64,000 bases of DNA, taken from NCBI GenBank assembly GCA_033063855.1, contig CP093831.1, positions 4,278,001 through 4,342,000 on the forward strand. The letters run 5' to 3'. The notes under the pieces were generated by a model. The model was not told where the DNA came from and did not search any database. It worked only from the letters and a program-made list of their open reading frames with translations. The DNA comes from Smittia aterrima. Taxonomy: Eukaryota; Arthropoda; Insecta; Diptera; Chironomidae. Shown piece by piece: positions 61,901 to 64,000 of this stretch (position 1 is its first letter; each line of letters starts with the position of its first letter). A program made the position numbers and the translations under genes.

Positions 61901-64000
61901 CGTCGTCCAAATATTGAAATATTAACTAATGCAGATCGACGACGTGGTGGGAGGTTGGGGTGGAAGGTTAGCTGAAGTCGAGTGATCGATAATGAATGCT
62001 AAGCTCTTGTAGTCATAAGAGATGAGTTAAAGACTTAAGCCAAGAACGATTTCATTCAACCCCGCGCCACCGCAATCATAAGATCAATTCTTACATTTTA
62101 TGTTTCCCACTCTCTTTCGTCTCATGTTTGTCGTTTCTTCTCGTTATTTTACTTTCGTCTTCTCGAGTGTACAAGAGCATTTCTTACAAGTTCAATGGTG
62201 TGTGATGCTCTTCTCTTTGCTGAGTCGGCGGTGCTTATTACAATTTCTGATATTTCGTACATGAAAATTACTGACTAAGTCAAACGTAAACAAATCTCGC
62301 GCCAGATATTGTGATGACCGAGGATGCTGCTGTTGATTCATGTTTTAAAAATAATTCTTTCGCAACGCTTCTCGGTAAAAATTCTTTCGCAATATGCCAA
62401 ATGACCTCAACAACAACAGCTCGTTGTTGAAGAAGCAAAAACCTCATCATTTTTAATCGCACTTCGAGTGGTCGAACATGCAAAGGCGGCGTTGCGCAGG
62501 AAGAAGATCTTCGATAAAAAGCGTCAAACTTATCAGAAACAAGATTTTTTACTTCATCAATTAATTTGCATAAATTATACTTTCCCATGTTGATTCACTT
62601 TCAAGGTGAGATAGGAGCGCTTTAATCAACAAATCGCCAAACCAAAAAAGGGCGAAAAAATAGCGCGCAAACAAAATGCCAAGCTTCTTTGTTGTTAACG
62701 CCATTGATCGAAAACAACCGTTCAATTATTGAAGACGACAACCTTCACACCTGGTCCGCGCTTCAAACTTATTTCTCTCGCTTGCTCGATGCTTGAGTAA
62801 TCTGAGATCGTCTTTGAATCCGCTGAATGAGGCAACACAACAATAAAGAAACACGAACGCTCCAACGATTGTAATCTCGACAAATGGAAATGTGAAATGA
62901 AGTTTGAAACAGTTTTTCTTGCGAGGTTCGTTTCATTGAACTTCTTTGAGAAGAAATTCTTCTAGTAGATCAACGATTCCCTCATTTGATATCAATTACT
63001 TTAGCAGTGACGGATTTTTCGGTATTCACTCAATCTCAGCTTAGAATCGATCTTCTCACGATCCGGTCCCCTTTCAATCGGCATCGATCGCAAAGACGAT
63101 GAAACTGATTCTCGTTTTTAAGTCGATTTCTCGTTCTTTTCGTCATTTTTTCATGCTCGTCTGAGTGGAAATGAGTTTGATCTACTGAAGGGATTTTTCT
63201 CCGAAAATATGAAGAGAACTAACGATTTTAATAAATTCGGATTATTTTTAAAGAAATTTAACGGTTTTTAAAACTTTTTTAGTTCATTTTGCTCGAAGAA
63301 AAATCCCTAAATTCATCCGCGATGTCAATGGGATGTCTCTGAAGAGATTTCTTTAAGTGCCTTGAGTGATTGTTATTCAATTAATTCCGTTGATCGGATC
63401 TTCGGGCACAAGACTTATCCACATGCGTCCGAGCCATTGCCGACAGTCTCCAGTTTCGATTGTTAAAACATAACAAAGCATAAATCAAATCGAAAGCTAA
63501 ACGTTCTACAATTAGAATGTAACACATCGCTAGCTGGAATCGCTTTTTATTGTAATTAAAATTAAATTGCCTGAGCCAGCATAAAGCATCTCATCTCGCG
63601 ATGGAAGATATTTGAGCAGACAAAAGATAAACAATAAGAAAGATTGATTTGCTTGATGGAGGAAGCGCGATGATCGCGTTGGGTATGCTCAATTTAAGAT
63701 GAGATAGAAGGGGAGAGGCTCGAGATAAATCGTGAAGTTTTGATATCGAAGAAATCTGACCTTTCTAAGGCAAATCTCTCGTTAACCTTCGCTTAGCCAT
63801 TCATTTGCATCCTAAAATCATCAACACAACAAGCCACATCCAGCAGAACGGATAATGGACCGAGAAATGAAACTTTGGGTCGTTTAGCAGCTCACAAAAA
63901 ACTACAAACGAATTGTTTATTATTGTAAGGCGCACAAAAGCGGCACAAAACAGTTTTCAAGTCGGGAATTGTTTTTTTCTCTGCTTCACTCCATTGCAGT
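58961..64000 (+). other. First intron of the integrin alpha gene (runs off window)
   Basis: More than 5 kb without a recognisable second integrin exon. Short frames occur on both strands. The best is a minus-strand ORF at 62280-62588. Nothing else is supported. Confidence 0.65.
62280..62588 (-). CDS. Orphan antisense ORF, 102 codons, low confidence
   Basis: ATG in good context (ATCAACATGG) opening MGKYNLCKLIDEVKNLV, then a mixed basic and hydrophobic sequence to a stop. No domain is recognised. It lies antisense inside the integrin intron. It may be chance. Confidence 0.2.
   Translation of the reverse strand: MGKYNLCKLIDEVKNLVSDKFDAFYRRSSSCATPPLHVRPLEVRLKMMRFLLLQQRAVVVEVIWHIAKEFLPRSVAKELFLKHESTAASSVITISGARFVYV

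Noticed and set aside
1..64000. Search for CRISPR arrays, rRNA, tRNA and intact transposons
   Set aside because: No regular spaced repeats, no conserved rRNA or tRNA boxes, and no transposase or reverse transcriptase frames were seen.

Overview
This window is eukaryotic nuclear DNA, most likely from an insect and probably a dipteran. It is AT-rich, genes are split by GT-AG introns (several only about 60-90 bp, others several kb), long gene-poor stretches alternate with compact clusters, and every recognised protein has an animal or insect family. A nematoceran fly such as a midge would fit, but the species cannot be settled from sequence alone. I see no rRNA, tRNA, CRISPR array or prokaryotic signals.

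Layout. 1-15.7 kb has no convincing protein-coding exon and is probably upstream or intronic DNA of the next gene, with possible non-coding 5' exons and a curious 50-codon ORF carrying an AT-hook-like stretch. 15.7-26.06 kb (+) holds thirteen coding exons of a p160/SRC nuclear-receptor coactivator, taiman: bHLH, PAS-A, PAS-B, Gln/Asn-rich regions and five LXXLL motifs, the last at the extreme C-terminus. Its 3' UTR runs to about 27 kb. 27-33.4 kb looks empty. 33.47-36.2 kb (-) and 46.62-47.39 kb (-) hold two paralogous single-pass membrane-protein genes with matching exon phases and a TM exon of identical length (267 nt). Between them lies an inverted, decayed copy of the 5' part of the first paralog (37.66-38.9 kb, +), plus two weak orphan coding candidates at 39.5 and 41.6 kb.

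52.7-57.9 kb is a compact cluster: two tandem intronless secreted DNA/RNA non-specific nucleases of the insect dsRNase type, then the proteasome activator REG-gamma (PSME3) converging on the RNase P/MRP subunit RPP30. At 58.78 kb (+) is the signal-peptide exon of an integrin alpha subunit. The rest of the window is its first intron and the gene continues past the end.

The genes do not form one pathway. Taiman is a nuclear transcription coactivator, the nucleases would act outside the cell on nucleic acid (dsRNA degradation is the known role of the insect family), REG-gamma and RPP30 are nuclear housekeeping genes, and the membrane-protein pair and the integrin are cell-surface genes. The most unusual features are the membrane-protein pair with its inverted relic, and the nuclease pair.
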